In this document: positions 1-7,508 of the stretch, piece after piece | Numbering within the stretch: position 1 is the stretch's first letter | How the letters are laid out: each line of letters begins with the position of its first letter | NCBI GenBank assembly: GCA_045602025.1 | Contig: JAZSAT010000045.1 | Coordinates: 1 to 32,764 of the forward strand | Length of the DNA: 32,764 bases | Reading direction: 5' to 3' | From: RGIG5579 sp045602025 | GTDB taxonomy: Bacteria > Bacillota > Clostridia > Oscillospirales > SIG627 | Translations under genes and position numbers: made by a program | The notes under the pieces: model-generated | What the model was told of the DNA's origin: nothing | What the model saw: the letters and a program-made list of their open reading frames with translations, nothing else | Databases searched by the model: none

Positions 1-519
1 ATCAAGGGCTGCAATGAACTGAAGACCTGCCTCGCCTGTCAGACACAGGTGCAAGAGGGCATGTATGTGGCATCCATTCCTTTCTTCCCCACAGATAAGC
101 GTACTTATGATATCGAAGGTCTGAAGGCAGACCAGCGGGTCATGATGGAACTGTATCCGGAGATCTATGCCTGTATCGGCTGTAATGCCTGTACCAAGGC
201 TTGCACCCAGAGCCTGAATGTTATGCAGTACATTGCATTCGCTCAGCGCGGCGAATACGAGAAGTGCGCTGAAGAGAGCTTCGACTGCGTTATGTGCGGC
301 GTATGCTCCTCCCGTTGCCCCGCCGGCATCAGCCATCCTCAGGTAGCAATGCTTGCAAGAAGACTGAACGGCAAATACCTCGCTCCCGGTTGCGGACATC
401 TGGAAGATCGCGTAAAAGAGATCAACGAAGGTACCTTCAAGGAACTGCTTGAAAGCCTGATGCAGAAACCCATCGAAGAGTTGAAAGAACTCTACAACAA
501 CAGAGAAATTGAGAAATAA
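1..519 (+). CDS. 4Fe-4S dicluster ferredoxin-like subunit of a fumarate reductase/succinate dehydrogenase-type enzyme (5' end outside window)
   Basis: The reading frame is open from base 1, so the gene starts upstream of the window. The visible 172 residues hold two cysteine clusters typical of SdhB/FrdB-like iron-sulfur subunits: C58-C61-C64-C68 (CIGCNAC) and C96-C99-C102-C106 (CVMCGVC), counted from the first codon here. Both have the CxxCxxCxxxC(P) spacing that ligates 4Fe-4S clusters. Three further cysteines at 4, 10 and 13 (CLAC) may belong to another cluster in the missing part. The flavoprotein follows after 13 bases, with its ribosome site just downstream of this stop, so the two are almost certainly one operon and one complex. 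The likely role is passing electrons to the FAD subunit. The physiological donor and the N-terminal domain cannot be seen. Confidence 0.85.
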   Translation: MKGCNELKTCLACQTQVQEGMYVASIPFFPTDKRTYDIEGLKADQRVMMELYPEIYACIGCNACTKACTQSLNVMQYIAFAQRGEYEKCAEESFDCVMCGVCSSRCPAGISHPQVAMLARRLNGKYLAPGCGHLEDRVKEINEGTFKELLESLMQKPIEELKELYNNREIEK

Positions 520-532
520 GGGGTGAGCGATA

Positions 533-2128
533 ATGTATAATGAAGAAATGCGCCTTTCTATGGCAAAAGTAGAGGCTAACAGAAAAGCAAACGCTGCCAC
601 CGAACCCAGAAGAATGACCGCGGAAGAGAAGGAAAAGCTTCTTGCTACCTTCCATCCCGACTATATTAAGGAACAGTTTGCTACCCTGACCGTAGGTCCC
701 AACAAGGGCGAAAAGGTTCCGCTGGAGCTTCGCGCTCTTCTGGAAGCAAATTCCAGAGTACAGGGTATGGACATTGACCTTGAAAATCCCGACTACGATG
801 TAGATGTACTGATCATCGGCGGCGGCGGAGCAGGCTCCAGCGCAGCCATCGAGGCTCACGAAAAGGGCGCGAATGTTATGATCGTAACCAAGCTCCGTAT
901 CGGTGATGCCAACACCATGATGGCAGAGGTCGGTATCCAGGCAGCTGACAAACCCAACGACTCCCCCGCGATCCACTATGTAGATGCCCTCGGCGGCGGT
1001 CACTTTGCCAACAAGCCCGAGCTGCTTTACAGACTGGTTTCCGAGGCTCCCGATGCCATTAAATGGCTCAATGACCTGGGCGTTGAATTTGATAAAATGC
1101 CCGACGGTACCATGGTTACCACCCACGGCGGCGGTACCAGCCGCAAGAGAATGCACGCTGCAAAGGACTACTCCGGCGCAGAGATCATGCGTACGCTCCG
1201 TGATGAGGTTCTGAACCGTCAGATCCCCGTTGTTGACTTTACCTCTGCAATCGAGCTCATCCTCGACGACGAAGGTAAGGCAGCCGGTGCTGTTCTTCAG
1301 AACATGGAAACCAAGGAAATCCTGGTTGCCCGCGCAAAGACTGTAATCATCGCAACCGGCGGTTGCGGAAGACTCCACTATCAGGGCTTCCCCACCTCCA
1401 ACCACTACGGTGCTACCGCAGACGGTCTGGTGCTCGGTTACAGAGCAGGTGCAAAGCTCCTTTACGCTGACACACTTCAGTACCATCCCACCGGTGCCGC
1501 TTATCCCGAACAGATCTTCGGCGCACTGGTAACCGAAAAGGTTCGTTCACTCGGTGCAATGCTCATTAATGTAGACGGTACTCCCTTTATGCATCCCCTG
1601 GAAACCCGTGACGTTTCCGCAGCAAGCATCATTCGTGAATGCAAAGAGCGCGGCAAGGGTATCCCCACTCCCGAAGGCGTAGGTATTTGGCTGGATACTC
1701 CTATGATCGAGCTGAAGGGCGGCGAAGGTACCATTGAGAAGAGAATCCCCGCAATGATGAGAATGTTCGGTAAATACGGCATTGACATCCGCAAGGAGCC
1801 CATCCTGATTTACCCCACACTCCACTATCAAAACGGCGGTCTCGAGATCAAAGCTGATAACGAAACCAACATTAAAAACCTGTACGTTGCAGGTGAGGCT
1901 GTTGGTGGTATCCACGGTAGAAACCGTTTGATGGGTAACTCCCTTCTGGATATCATTGTATTCGGTAGAAGCGCTGGTAAGAATGCGGCTGACAGAGCTG
2001 TTGACACTAAGGTTGGCAAGCTCACCCTTTCTCATGTAGACGCTTTTGCAAAGGAATTGGAAGAAGCAGGCATCAAGTCTGATATCGTATCTCCCAAGCT
2101 CCTCCCCGACTACACCAGAAAAGTTTAA
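533..2128 (+). CDS. FAD-binding fumarate reductase/succinate dehydrogenase-like flavoprotein
   Basis: This 531-residue protein has a dinucleotide-binding Rossmann motif (DVLIIGGGGAGSSAAIEA, about residues 91-107), a second FAD-contact region (LYVAGEAVGGIHGRNRLMGNSL) near the C-terminus, and the YHPTG block seen in SdhA/FrdA/AprA-type flavoproteins. HYQNGG occupies the place of the family's usual HYTMGG substrate/FAD segment. An 88-residue N-terminal stretch precedes the Rossmann fold, longer than in ordinary SdhA. Start: ATG at 533 after a GGGGTGAG ribosome site. It follows the iron-sulfur gene closely and is followed by a strong terminator, so it ends the operon. No membrane cytochrome b gene lies downstream. 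The likely reaction is reduction of fumarate or another enoate, or the reverse. The substrate is not certain. Confidence 0.85.
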   Translation: MYNEEMRLSMAKVEANRKANAATEPRRMTAEEKEKLLATFHPDYIKEQFATLTVGPNKGEKVPLELRALLEANSRVQGMDIDLENPDYDVDVLIIGGGGAGSSAAIEAHEKGANVMIVTKLRIGDANTMMAEVGIQAADKPNDSPAIHYVDALGGGHFANKPELLYRLVSEAPDAIKWLNDLGVEFDKMPDGTMVTTHGGGTSRKRMHAAKDYSGAEIMRTLRDEVLNRQIPVVDFTSAIELILDDEGKAAGAVLQNMETKEILVARAKTVIIATGGCGRLHYQGFPTSNHYGATADGLVLGYRAGAKLLYADTLQYHPTGAAYPEQIFGALVTEKVRSLGAMLINVDGTPFMHPLETRDVSAASIIRECKERGKGIPTPEGVGIWLDTPMIELKGGEGTIEKRIPAMMRMFGKYGIDIRKEPILIYPTLHYQNGGLEIKADNETNIKNLYVAGEAVGGIHGRNRLMGNSLLDIIVFGRSAGKNAADRAVDTKVGKLTLSHVDAFAKELEEAGIKSDIVSPKLLPDYTRKV

Positions 2129-2154
2129 TCGTTAAAACAAAAAGAGTAGATCAT

Positions 2155-2190
2155 TGCCCAAGTGTTCCTAAGGACACTTGGGCAGTTTTA
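2155..2190 (+). terminator. Rho-independent terminator of the Fe-S/flavoprotein operon
   Basis: The perfect 11-bp arms TGCCCAAGTGT (2155-2165) and ACACTTGGGCA (2174-2184) are followed by GTTTTATT, 26 bases after the flavoprotein stop codon. Confidence 0.85.
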
Positions 2191-2191
2191 T

Positions 2192-2359
2192 TCGCCTTGC
2201 GGCGAGTGATATTGCTACGCAGTGATATTCGGCTAACGCCGAGTGTTATTCGCTTTGCGAGTTTTAAAAAGCGAATAAAATATCACTAAAACCGTAGGTT
2301 TTAATATCACGATTGCCGTAAGGCAATCATATCACTCTTTGCGCAGCAAAGAATATCAC
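2192..2359. repeat. Array of seven short hairpins separated by GTGATATT / AATATCAC linkers, with overall dyad symmetry
   Basis: Directly visible modules are: TCGCC/GGCGA (2192-2205), TGC/GCA (2213-2221), TCGGC/GCCGA (2229-2242), a central 11-bp TTATTCGCTTT/AAAGCGAATAA (2246-2278), TAAAACC/GGTTTTA (2287-2303), GATTGCC/GGCAATC (2311-2328) and TCTTTGC/GCAAAGA (2336-2352). Loops are 3-4 nt except at the centre. Linkers left of the centre read GTGATATT (2206, 2222) or GTGTTATT (2243). Linkers to the right read AATATCAC (2279, 2303, 2352) or ATATCAC (2329), the reverse complement. Every stem has a different sequence, yet each is self-complementary. No coding potential is evident. The element sits between two terminators. 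Confidence 0.85.
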
Positions 2360-2371
2360 TATATAAAAATT

Positions 2372-2415
2372 ACTACCCGAAAAAGAGGTTTGTTTTCTCT
2401 TCTTCGGGTAGTTTT
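2372..2415. terminator. Hairpin terminator, possibly bidirectional
   Basis: ACTACCCGAA (2372-2381) pairs with TTCGGGTAGT (2403-2412), and the stem is extended by AAAGAG/CTCTT. TTTTGT follows on the plus strand and A-rich DNA lies on the other side. It lies between the hairpin array and the end of the minus-strand lipoprotein gene. The remaining stretch 2416-2533 shows nothing recognisable. Confidence 0.65.
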
Positions 2416-2533
2416 GTCTTATACTGTCACAAGCAGGGAATTTGTGTGCCAAATTCCGTTTTTATTAAAGATAACTGTCCTTAGCAACTCTGCCCTTTTT
2501 GATCTGCTCTTTTTGTTTGTATTTTTCCAATTG

Positions 2534-2992
2534 CTATTCTTCTTTTACATTTTTTGCGGTTTCTAAAACTGCATCCTCACTGATAACATCTGCATCAAAT
2601 TTTATAACAAAGCTGATCGTAGGATCCCAGGTCCAACAAAGAAAACTGTCTTTTCCCTTTTTGCAAAGAACTGCGGCATAATCACCTACGCGGCAACTTT
2701 TCATATCATCCACCGAAGAAAGGTCGATAACTCCGCTCACGGCAGTTTCGTCCACTTCATTTTTCGTTGCGGGAATCTCTTTATAAAATTTTGTGTGGCA
2801 CTGATAAAAAACAAATTCTTCACCGTTTGCGTTTTCATAATACTTTGGAACAATCTTTGTTTCCGAAGCCTTTTCATATCCTTCACCCAAATTCTCAATA
2901 GCTTTGTCCGTATTTGGTAAAGCACTTTCTCCACAAGACACCGTGGCAAATAATACAAGAATTAATACAAATAAAACTAATTTATTTCTCAT
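2534..2992 (-). CDS. Hypothetical lipoprotein
   Basis: This 152-residue protein was not recognised. It opens with a short lipoprotein signal: basic MRNK, a hydrophobic run, then TVSCG, with Cys20 as the likely lipidated residue. The mature part is acidic and contains YEKASETKIV and a Trp-containing C-terminal segment (FLCWTWDPTISFVIKF), consistent with a small secreted beta-sheet domain; this is inference only. It is read divergently from the XRE regulator, with 117 bases between the two starts. That interval carries a consensus promoter for this gene and a large inverted repeat. The gene is visibly more AT-rich than the metabolic genes around it, as is its neighbour, which suggests the pair arrived together. 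Confidence 0.75.
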   Translation of the reverse strand: MRNKLVLFVLILVLFATVSCGESALPNTDKAIENLGEGYEKASETKIVPKYYENANGEEFVFYQCHTKFYKEIPATKNEVDETAVSGVIDLSSVDDMKSCRVGDYAAVLCKKGKDSFLCWTWDPTISFVIKFDADVISEDAVLETAKNVKEE

Positions 2993-3010
2993 TCCGCTCT
3001 TTCTACCAAT

Positions 3011-3083
3011 ATTTTAGTATAATTTATATTATATTGCAAATACTTTCTATGTCAACTGTTTTGTAGAAAAATTATAGTAAAAT
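3011..3083. promoter_or_regulatory. Inverted repeat spanning the divergent lipoprotein/XRE promoter region, candidate operator pair
   Basis: ATTTTAGTATAATT (3011-3024) and AATTATAGTAAAAT (3070-3083) are reverse complements except for one central base. The left arm covers the predicted transcription start of the lipoprotein gene. The right arm contains TATAGT, a possible -10 for the XRE gene. This fits autoregulation by the XRE protein (inference). Confidence 0.5.
3028..3055 (-). promoter_or_regulatory. Sigma-A promoter of the hypothetical lipoprotein gene
   Basis: On the minus strand, TTGACA (3050-3055) and TATAAT (3028-3033) are both perfect consensus, separated by 16 bases. The expected start is near 3021. 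Confidence 0.75.
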
Positions 3084-3109
3084 TTCCTAAACAAAAGGAG
3101 ATTTTGAGT

Positions 3110-3385
3110 ATGAACAGAATTAAAGATTTAAGAGAAGACAAAGATCTCAAACAAGTTGATTTGGCAAATGCAGTCGGAATTGATCAAAGAACAATTTCTA
3201 ATTATGAATCGGGCAAAACGAACCCTGACAGTATTGCACTAACAAAACTTGCAGACTTCTTTCAAGTAAGCATCGATTATTTGGTTGGTAGAATAGATAC
3301 TCCCATTGATTCCAAGCAGGATATTGTAAAAAAGATTGATGAAATTCAAGCAGAATTAAACGATATTAAAACTTACTTAGGATAG
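3110..3385 (+). CDS. XRE-family helix-turn-helix transcriptional regulator
   Basis: This 91-residue protein has an N-terminal HTH_3 (Cro/CI-like) domain covering about residues 3-58. It shows the usual pattern: IKDLREDKDLKQVDLANAVG, then DQRTISNYESGKTNPD as the recognition region, and LTKLADFFQVSIDYLVGR. The short tail is a predicted amphipathic or coiled helix (VKKIDEIQAELNDIKTYL) that could mediate dimerisation. Start: ATG at 3110, placed 9 bases after AAAGGAG. An in-frame TTG at 3104 would be only 3 bases from that site. It probably represses its own and the divergent lipoprotein promoter through the inverted repeat between them. It resembles small phage- or mobile-element-type regulators, but no other mobile gene is adjacent. 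Confidence 0.9.
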   Translation: MNRIKDLREDKDLKQVDLANAVGIDQRTISNYESGKTNPDSIALTKLADFFQVSIDYLVGRIDTPIDSKQDIVKKIDEIQAELNDIKTYLG

Positions 3386-3430
3386 CAGGCATGTTCATTT
3401 AATATCCCCTTGGCTTTTATTATGCTGATA

Positions 3431-3465
3431 AAAAAAGAAAACGGTTTTCACCGTTTTCTTTTTTT
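3431..3465. terminator. Bidirectional terminator between the XRE gene and the glyA-rdgB operon end
   Basis: GAAAACGG (3437-3444) and CCGTTTTC (3451-3458) form the hairpin. A-runs lie on one side and TTTTTTT on the other, so it can serve both converging transcripts. Confidence 0.85.
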
Positions 3466-3467
3466 AT

Positions 3468-3863
3468 TTATTTAAATCTTTCTTTCCTCCAAAGCAAAAC
3501 CGTGGAAAGAACCAGGCAAAGGCTGATTCCTGCGCCCACAAGGGAAAAATAACGGATTCCGTAAAGTAGCGGCAAAAAGGAAAAAATCGCATCGACAAAG
3601 GAAAGATAAAAGGCGGTGCTTTCCAATTTTTTACTCTTTTTCACAATGGCAAGAATGAGAAAAACAAGTAAAAGAACACTCAGGATCGCCGTTAACAGTG
3701 GAAAGAACACGGCATATCCGTAAGGGACAAGACTAAAGTACGAATAAGTTTTTCGAAAGGGCTCTCCATCGGGATTTCCAAAATAAAGAACGGCTCCGTA
3801 GGGGGTCATTTCAAGTATGAGAGCAAAAATTGTAGTGCATAAAGCCAAAATTTTCTTTTTCAT
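3468..3863 (-). CDS. Small integral membrane protein of unknown function
   Basis: This 131-residue, strongly hydrophobic protein has about four transmembrane segments: near the N-terminus after MKKK; around VPYGYAVFFPLLTAILSVLL; around STAFYLSFVDAIFSFLPLLY; and the final SLVGAGISLCLVLSTVLLW before WRKERFK. Start: ATG at 3863, placed 5 bases after GGAGG. An upstream in-frame TTG at 3875 would overlap that ribosome site and was rejected. It is the last gene of the minus-strand operon, starting 16 bases after the end of rdgB and followed by a terminator. No family was recognised. The operon position alone does not reveal a job. Confidence 0.75.
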   Translation of the reverse strand: MKKKILALCTTIFALILEMTPYGAVLYFGNPDGEPFRKTYSYFSLVPYGYAVFFPLLTAILSVLLLVFLILAIVKKSKKLESTAFYLSFVDAIFSFLPLLYGIRYFSLVGAGISLCLVLSTVLLWRKERFK

Positions 3864-3879
3864 ACAAGCCTCCAAAAAA

Positions 3880-4476
3880 TCAAAGTTTTTCTAAAAGGTT
3901 CTTAAGTGCTTCTGCCCTATGGCTGATCTTATTTTTTTCCTCCGGGGAAAGCTCAGCGGCAGTACAGCCGTATTCCGGAAGGTAGAAATAGGGGTCATAC
4001 CCAAAGCCGCCGTTGCCACGGGGCTCGTCGATGATCTCGCCGTGTAAATACCCTTCGGCAAATACTGCCTTTCCGCGGCGGGTACCGTCTTCAAAGGTAG
4101 AAGGGTATGCCAATGCAATGGCGCAGGTGTAATGAGCTTTTCTGTTTTCCTCTCCCTGTAATTTTTCAATTAAAAGGCGGTTATTGGCATCGTCGTCTCC
4201 GTGTCTTCCGCAAAAACGGGCGGAGAAAATTCCCGGTGCACCGTCAAGAGCATCCACACAAATACCGCTGTCATCCGCAAGGGCGGGACAGCCGGAGATT
4301 TCTGCGATCTCAAAGGCCTTTTTATAGGCATTTTCCATAAAGGTCTTGCCGTCCTCCACCGTTTCGTGGTCGATCGCCGCCTCTTTCATAGAGAGGATCT
4401 CATCGAACTTCTCCCCTAAAATAGCGCGGATCTCGCGGAGCTTTCCTTTATTCCCGGAAGCGATGATCAGTTTCAT
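3880..4476 (-). CDS. rdgB: XTP/dITP diphosphatase (non-canonical purine NTP pyrophosphatase, RdgB/HAM1 family)
   Basis: This 198-residue protein has all signature blocks of the family: N-terminal IIASGNKGKLREI, the DDSGICVDALDGAPGIFSAR motif with the catalytic acidic pair, GNGGFGYDPYF, and the C-terminal EKNKISHRAEAL. The family hydrolyses dITP, ITP and XTP to the monophosphate plus pyrophosphate, keeping deaminated purines out of DNA and RNA. Start: ATG at 4476, with GAGGAC upstream. A longer in-frame reading to 4551 only runs back into glyA. The start lies one base after the glyA stop, so the two are tightly linked and probably translationally coupled. Confidence 0.95.
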   Translation of the reverse strand: MKLIIASGNKGKLREIRAILGEKFDEILSMKEAAIDHETVEDGKTFMENAYKKAFEIAEISGCPALADDSGICVDALDGAPGIFSARFCGRHGDDDANNRLLIEKLQGEENRKAHYTCAIALAYPSTFEDGTRRGKAVFAEGYLHGEIIDEPRGNGGFGYDPYFYLPEYGCTAAELSPEEKNKISHRAEALKNLLEKL

Positions 4477-4477
4477 A

Positions 4478-5719
4478 TCAGTCCTCGTAAATGGGGAATT
4501 TTTCGCAAAGGGCCATAGCCTCTGCGGAAACTCTTTCGCGGTTGCCTTCAAAATCTACCGCAATATCGCGGATCCAGGAAGCGATCTTCTTCATTTCCTC
4601 CACACCGAAACCGCGGCTGGTCACAGCGGGAGTGCCAAGGCGGATACCGCTTGTTACAAAGGGGCTTTCGGGATCGTCGGGAATGGCGTTTTTATTGACG
4701 GTGATGTGAACGGCGTCAAGTCTTGCCTGCATTTCTTTACCGGTTACCTTAAAGTTGCGAAGGTCAATGAGCATCAGGTGGTTATCCGTACCGCCGGAAA
4801 CTACGCGGAAGCCTTCTTTTTCCATGGCTTCTGCAAGAGCAGCGGCATTCTTCATAATCTTTTTCTGATATTCTACAAATTCAGGCTTCATCGCCTCTGC
4901 AAAAGAAACTGCCTTTGCAGCGATAATATGCTCCAAAGGACCTCCCTGAAGACCGGGGAATACTGCCTTATCGATCAGCTTTGCAAATTCTTCCTTGCAA
5001 AGGATCAAGCCACCACGGGGACCGCGAAGGGTTTTATGTGTAGTGGTGGTCACCACATCCGCATAGGGAACAGGAGAAGGATGAAGTCCTGCTGCTACAA
5101 GACCTGCAATGTGCGCCATATCTACTAAATAATATGCGCCAACCTCTTTTGCGATCTGACCGATCTTTTCAAAATCGATGGTACGGGAATAAGCAGAAGC
5201 ACCTGCAATGATCATTTTCGGCTTGCATTCAAGAGCCTTCTGACGAATGGCTTCGTAATCCAGAACCTCGCTCTTTTCATCTACACCGTAAGAAACAATG
5301 TTATAATGCTTACCGGAGATGTTAGCGGGAGAACCGTGGGACAGATGGCCGCCGTGGGCAAGAGAAAGCCCCATAACCGTGTCACCGGGCTGAACCAGTG
5401 CAAGAAATACCGCAAGGTTTGCGGAAGCACCGCAATGAGGCTGTACATTGGCATGATCTGCACCGAAAAGCTTCTTTGCTCTCTCGATGGCAAGAGTCTC
5501 TACCTCATCGATATATTCACAGCCGCCGTAATATCTCTTTCCGGGATAGCCCTCTGCGTATTTATTGGTAAGCACGGTTCCTGCGGCAAGAAGAACCGCT
5601 TTTGATACGATATTCTCGGAAGCGATTAGTTCTATGTTATGCTTTTGGCGGGAAAGCTCTCTGTCACAAGCGGCATACAGTTCCTCGTCATACTGTTTCA
5701 ATTCTTCAAAAAAATTCAT
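4478..5719 (-). CDS. glyA: Serine hydroxymethyltransferase
   Basis: This 413-residue cytoplasmic PLP enzyme interconverts serine plus tetrahydrofolate with glycine plus 5,10-methylene-tetrahydrofolate. Visible hallmarks are the N-terminal ELIASENIVS, the YAEGYPGKRYYGGCEYID substrate/dimer block, and the PLP-binding TTTTHKTLRGPRGG with the Schiff-base lysine at K229. HxG motifs and NAIPDDP near the end also fit. Length and motif spacing match bacterial GlyA. Start: ATG at 5719 after AAAAGGAGAAGAG. It lies 21 bases downstream of the PHP gene and immediately upstream of rdgB, within a five-gene minus-strand operon. Confidence 0.98.
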   Translation of the reverse strand: MNFFEELKQYDEELYAACDRELSRQKHNIELIASENIVSKAVLLAAGTVLTNKYAEGYPGKRYYGGCEYIDEVETLAIERAKKLFGADHANVQPHCGASANLAVFLALVQPGDTVMGLSLAHGGHLSHGSPANISGKHYNIVSYGVDEKSEVLDYEAIRQKALECKPKMIIAGASAYSRTIDFEKIGQIAKEVGAYYLVDMAHIAGLVAAGLHPSPVPYADVVTTTTHKTLRGPRGGLILCKEEFAKLIDKAVFPGLQGGPLEHIIAAKAVSFAEAMKPEFVEYQKKIMKNAAALAEAMEKEGFRVVSGGTDNHLMLIDLRNFKVTGKEMQARLDAVHITVNKNAIPDDPESPFVTSGIRLGTPAVTSRGFGVEEMKKIASWIRDIAVDFEGNRERVSAEAMALCEKFPIYED

Positions 5720-5740
5720 ATTCTCTTCTCCTTTTCTCTT

Positions 5741-6556
5741 TTACAAAATCAAAATTTTCTGCCAACCGTTTTTTCCAAGCTGCCAAAGAGACTCAAAGCC
5801 GATCTCTTTCAGCAGTTCTACAGACTTGTCAAAATGAGTATCAAGAGTATCTGCACTGTGGGAATCCCCATTCAAAACCAATTTTCCGCCTTTTTCTTTG
5901 ATATATTTCAAGAAAAACGCATCCGGATAAGGGTCTTTCCGATAGCCTCTTGAAATGGCACCGGTATTTACCTCAATGAAAACATCCTTTTTCAAAACCT
6001 CATCCAAGGCTTCCAAAGCGATTTTTCGGTAAATCTCATCGCCGTCATCAAACAGCCCGAATTTATTAATGAGATCAAAATGTCCTAAAATTTCAAAACC
6101 GCCTTCTATGGCAAATTCCGCAATCAGTTCATAGTATCTGCGGGCAAGCTCATTTTTATCTCCCCTGCCGCTGCTTGCGATCCAGTCTTCCTGAATCTTC
6201 TGACTCCAATCAAGAGGTGTTTTTTCTCCGTCTGTTTGAATAAAGTGAACCGATCCGATCACATATTCGTAAGGAGACACATCCTCCAAAGTAAAGTAAT
6301 CTCTCTCAATTCCGAGAAACAGATCAAGCTTTTCCTCGTACTCCTTCTTGAGTTCCAAAACCTCCTCTCGGTAAAGACGATCCTTTCCCGGAGAAGACTT
6401 AAAATCCCGATCAAACAAAAACTCACCGTGATCGGAAAAGCCCAGGGAGGTGAAAGAAAGCTCAATTGCCTTTTCCACCATTTCGCGGGGAGTATTTTTT
6501 CCGTCGGAAAAGGTGGTGTGTGTATGAAGATTTGAGTGTTTCATTTGCTCCCTCAT
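5741..6556 (-). CDS. PHP-domain phosphoesterase, histidinol-phosphatase-like
   Basis: This 271-residue protein has the metal ligands of the polymerase/histidinol phosphatase (PHP) fold in order: H11 and H13 in LHTHTTFSDG, H43 in FSDHGE, E84 in GIERD, H104 in GSVHF, H159 in GHFD, and D231/H233 in NGDSHS. The layout fits HisJ/HisK-type L-histidinol-phosphate phosphatases, but no other his gene is nearby, so the substrate is open. The ATG at 6556 overlaps the upstream stop in an ATGA, which suggests coupling. A second ATG at 6544 has AGGGAG directly before it and could be the main start. It lies between the amidohydrolase and glyA. Confidence 0.85.
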   Translation of the reverse strand: MREQMKHSNLHTHTTFSDGKNTPREMVEKAIELSFTSLGFSDHGEFLFDRDFKSSPGKDRLYREEVLELKKEYEEKLDLFLGIERDYFTLEDVSPYEYVIGSVHFIQTDGEKTPLDWSQKIQEDWIASSGRGDKNELARRYYELIAEFAIEGGFEILGHFDLINKFGLFDDGDEIYRKIALEALDEVLKKDVFIEVNTGAISRGYRKDPYPDAFFLKYIKEKGGKLVLNGDSHSADTLDTHFDKSVELLKEIGFESLWQLGKNGWQKILIL

Positions 6557-7359
6557 TGCAAAGAAAACAGCTTCTTTGCGTTTTCGCCTAAAATTTTGCG
6601 GTTTGCCTCTTCTCCCAAATCAAGGGAAAGGAAGGTATCAAGCTCTGTTATAGGATTCCACATAGGGTAATCGGAGCCGAACAAAACGCGATCAAAGCCC
6701 CAACGGCAAATAAGCTCCTTTGCCTTGTTTTTATCCCAGAAAGGAAAGGTAGAGGAGCAGTCCACATACAAATTGTTTTTGCCGGAAAGCTTCTCACAAG
6801 CCTCCTCCCAAACAGACCAGCCCGCAAGATGGGCACCGATGACCGTAAGATTCTCGTATATTTCCAAAATGGGAAGAAGACGGTTGGGGTTGGAAAAATC
6901 ATAGCGATAATCCCCTGTATGAATGAGAATGGGAGCACCGTATTTTTCACAAAGCTCATACATTTTCAGACACCGATAGTCGTCAAGCTTAAAAGCCTGA
7001 ATATCGGGATGGATCTTAACTCCCTTTAAACCAAGCTCCAGAAGATGCTCGAAATCCCCTTTTATGTCATCACTCTCGGGATGAAGCGTACCGAAGCCAA
7101 AGAAAATATCCGGATGGGAATGAACCTCGGCGGAAATAAATTCATTGATAGAGCGCACCTGGTGCGGGGTTGTAGCAACGGAATGGACCAGGAATCGGTC
7201 AATCCTGCCGTCCTGAAGGATATCTCGGAGACCTTTTGTGGTTCCGTCGCAAGCAGCAGTGGTACCGTAAAAACGATCGGTCCCCGCGCAGGCGCGAGCG
7301 GCGATCTTTTCAGGGTAAATATGGCAATGAGCGTCGATCACTTCTACGTTTCCGATCAT
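6553..7359 (-). CDS. Amidohydrolase-family metal-dependent hydrolase (TIM-barrel)
   Basis: This 268-residue protein carries the Amidohydro_2 pattern: H11-x-H13 (DAHCHIYPE), H117 in GVKIHPD, H147 in LIHTGD, H177 in GAHLAGW, and the late Asp D230 in LFGSDYP. Relatives include decarboxylases of the ACMSD type and assorted lactone or amide hydrolases. The substrate cannot be told from sequence. Start: ATG at 7359 after AAGGAGAGG. It is the first gene of the operon running down to 3468 and has its own visible promoter. The following PHP gene overlaps it by 4 bases. Two adjacent metal hydrolases suggest a shared but unidentified small-molecule pathway. Confidence 0.85.
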   Translation of the reverse strand: MIGNVEVIDAHCHIYPEKIAARACAGTDRFYGTTAACDGTTKGLRDILQDGRIDRFLVHSVATTPHQVRSINEFISAEVHSHPDIFFGFGTLHPESDDIKGDFEHLLELGLKGVKIHPDIQAFKLDDYRCLKMYELCEKYGAPILIHTGDYRYDFSNPNRLLPILEIYENLTVIGAHLAGWSVWEEACEKLSGKNNLYVDCSSTFPFWDKNKAKELICRWGFDRVLFGSDYPMWNPITELDTFLSLDLGEEANRKILGENAKKLFSLQ

Positions 7360-7389
7360 GATACCTCTCCTTTTTTAAAAATCAAAATC

Positions 7390-7418
7390 ATTTTACCGCA
7401 AAATTCGTTTTTTTTCAA
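7390..7418 (-). promoter_or_regulatory. Sigma-A promoter of the amidohydrolase-PHP-glyA-rdgB operon
   Basis: On the minus strand, TTGAAA (7413-7418), a 17-base spacer and TAAAAT (7390-7395), with the start expected near 7383 and the first ATG at 7359. Confidence 0.65.
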
Positions 7419-7450
7419 TACTTATCTGTGGAAACTTTTCTGTTTTTTCC

Positions 7451-7479
7451 TTGAAATAAGGCGATTTCTATGATACAAT
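7451..7479 (+). promoter_or_regulatory. Sigma-A promoter of the alpha/beta-hydrolase gene
   Basis: TTGAAA (7451-7456), a 17-base spacer and TACAAT (7474-7479), 30 bases before the ATG. It is divergent from the promoter at 7390-7418. Confidence 0.7.
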
Positions 7480-7508
7480 CGCTTTAAAGCTTAAAAGGAG
7501 GCTTTCTT

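Noticed and set aside
437..1486. 349-residue minus-strand frame opposite the flavoprotein
   Set aside because: It is a shadow of the flavoprotein gene, whose FAD motifs are unmistakable.
2192..2359. CRISPR array reading of the hairpin repeats
   Set aside because: The constant units are only 8 bases, they flip orientation at the centre, and the intervals are self-complementary stems rather than spacers. There are no cas genes.
4346..5128. 260-residue plus-strand open frame opposite glyA and rdgB
   Set aside because: It lies antisense to two well conserved genes, shows no ribosome site and has no recognisable domain.
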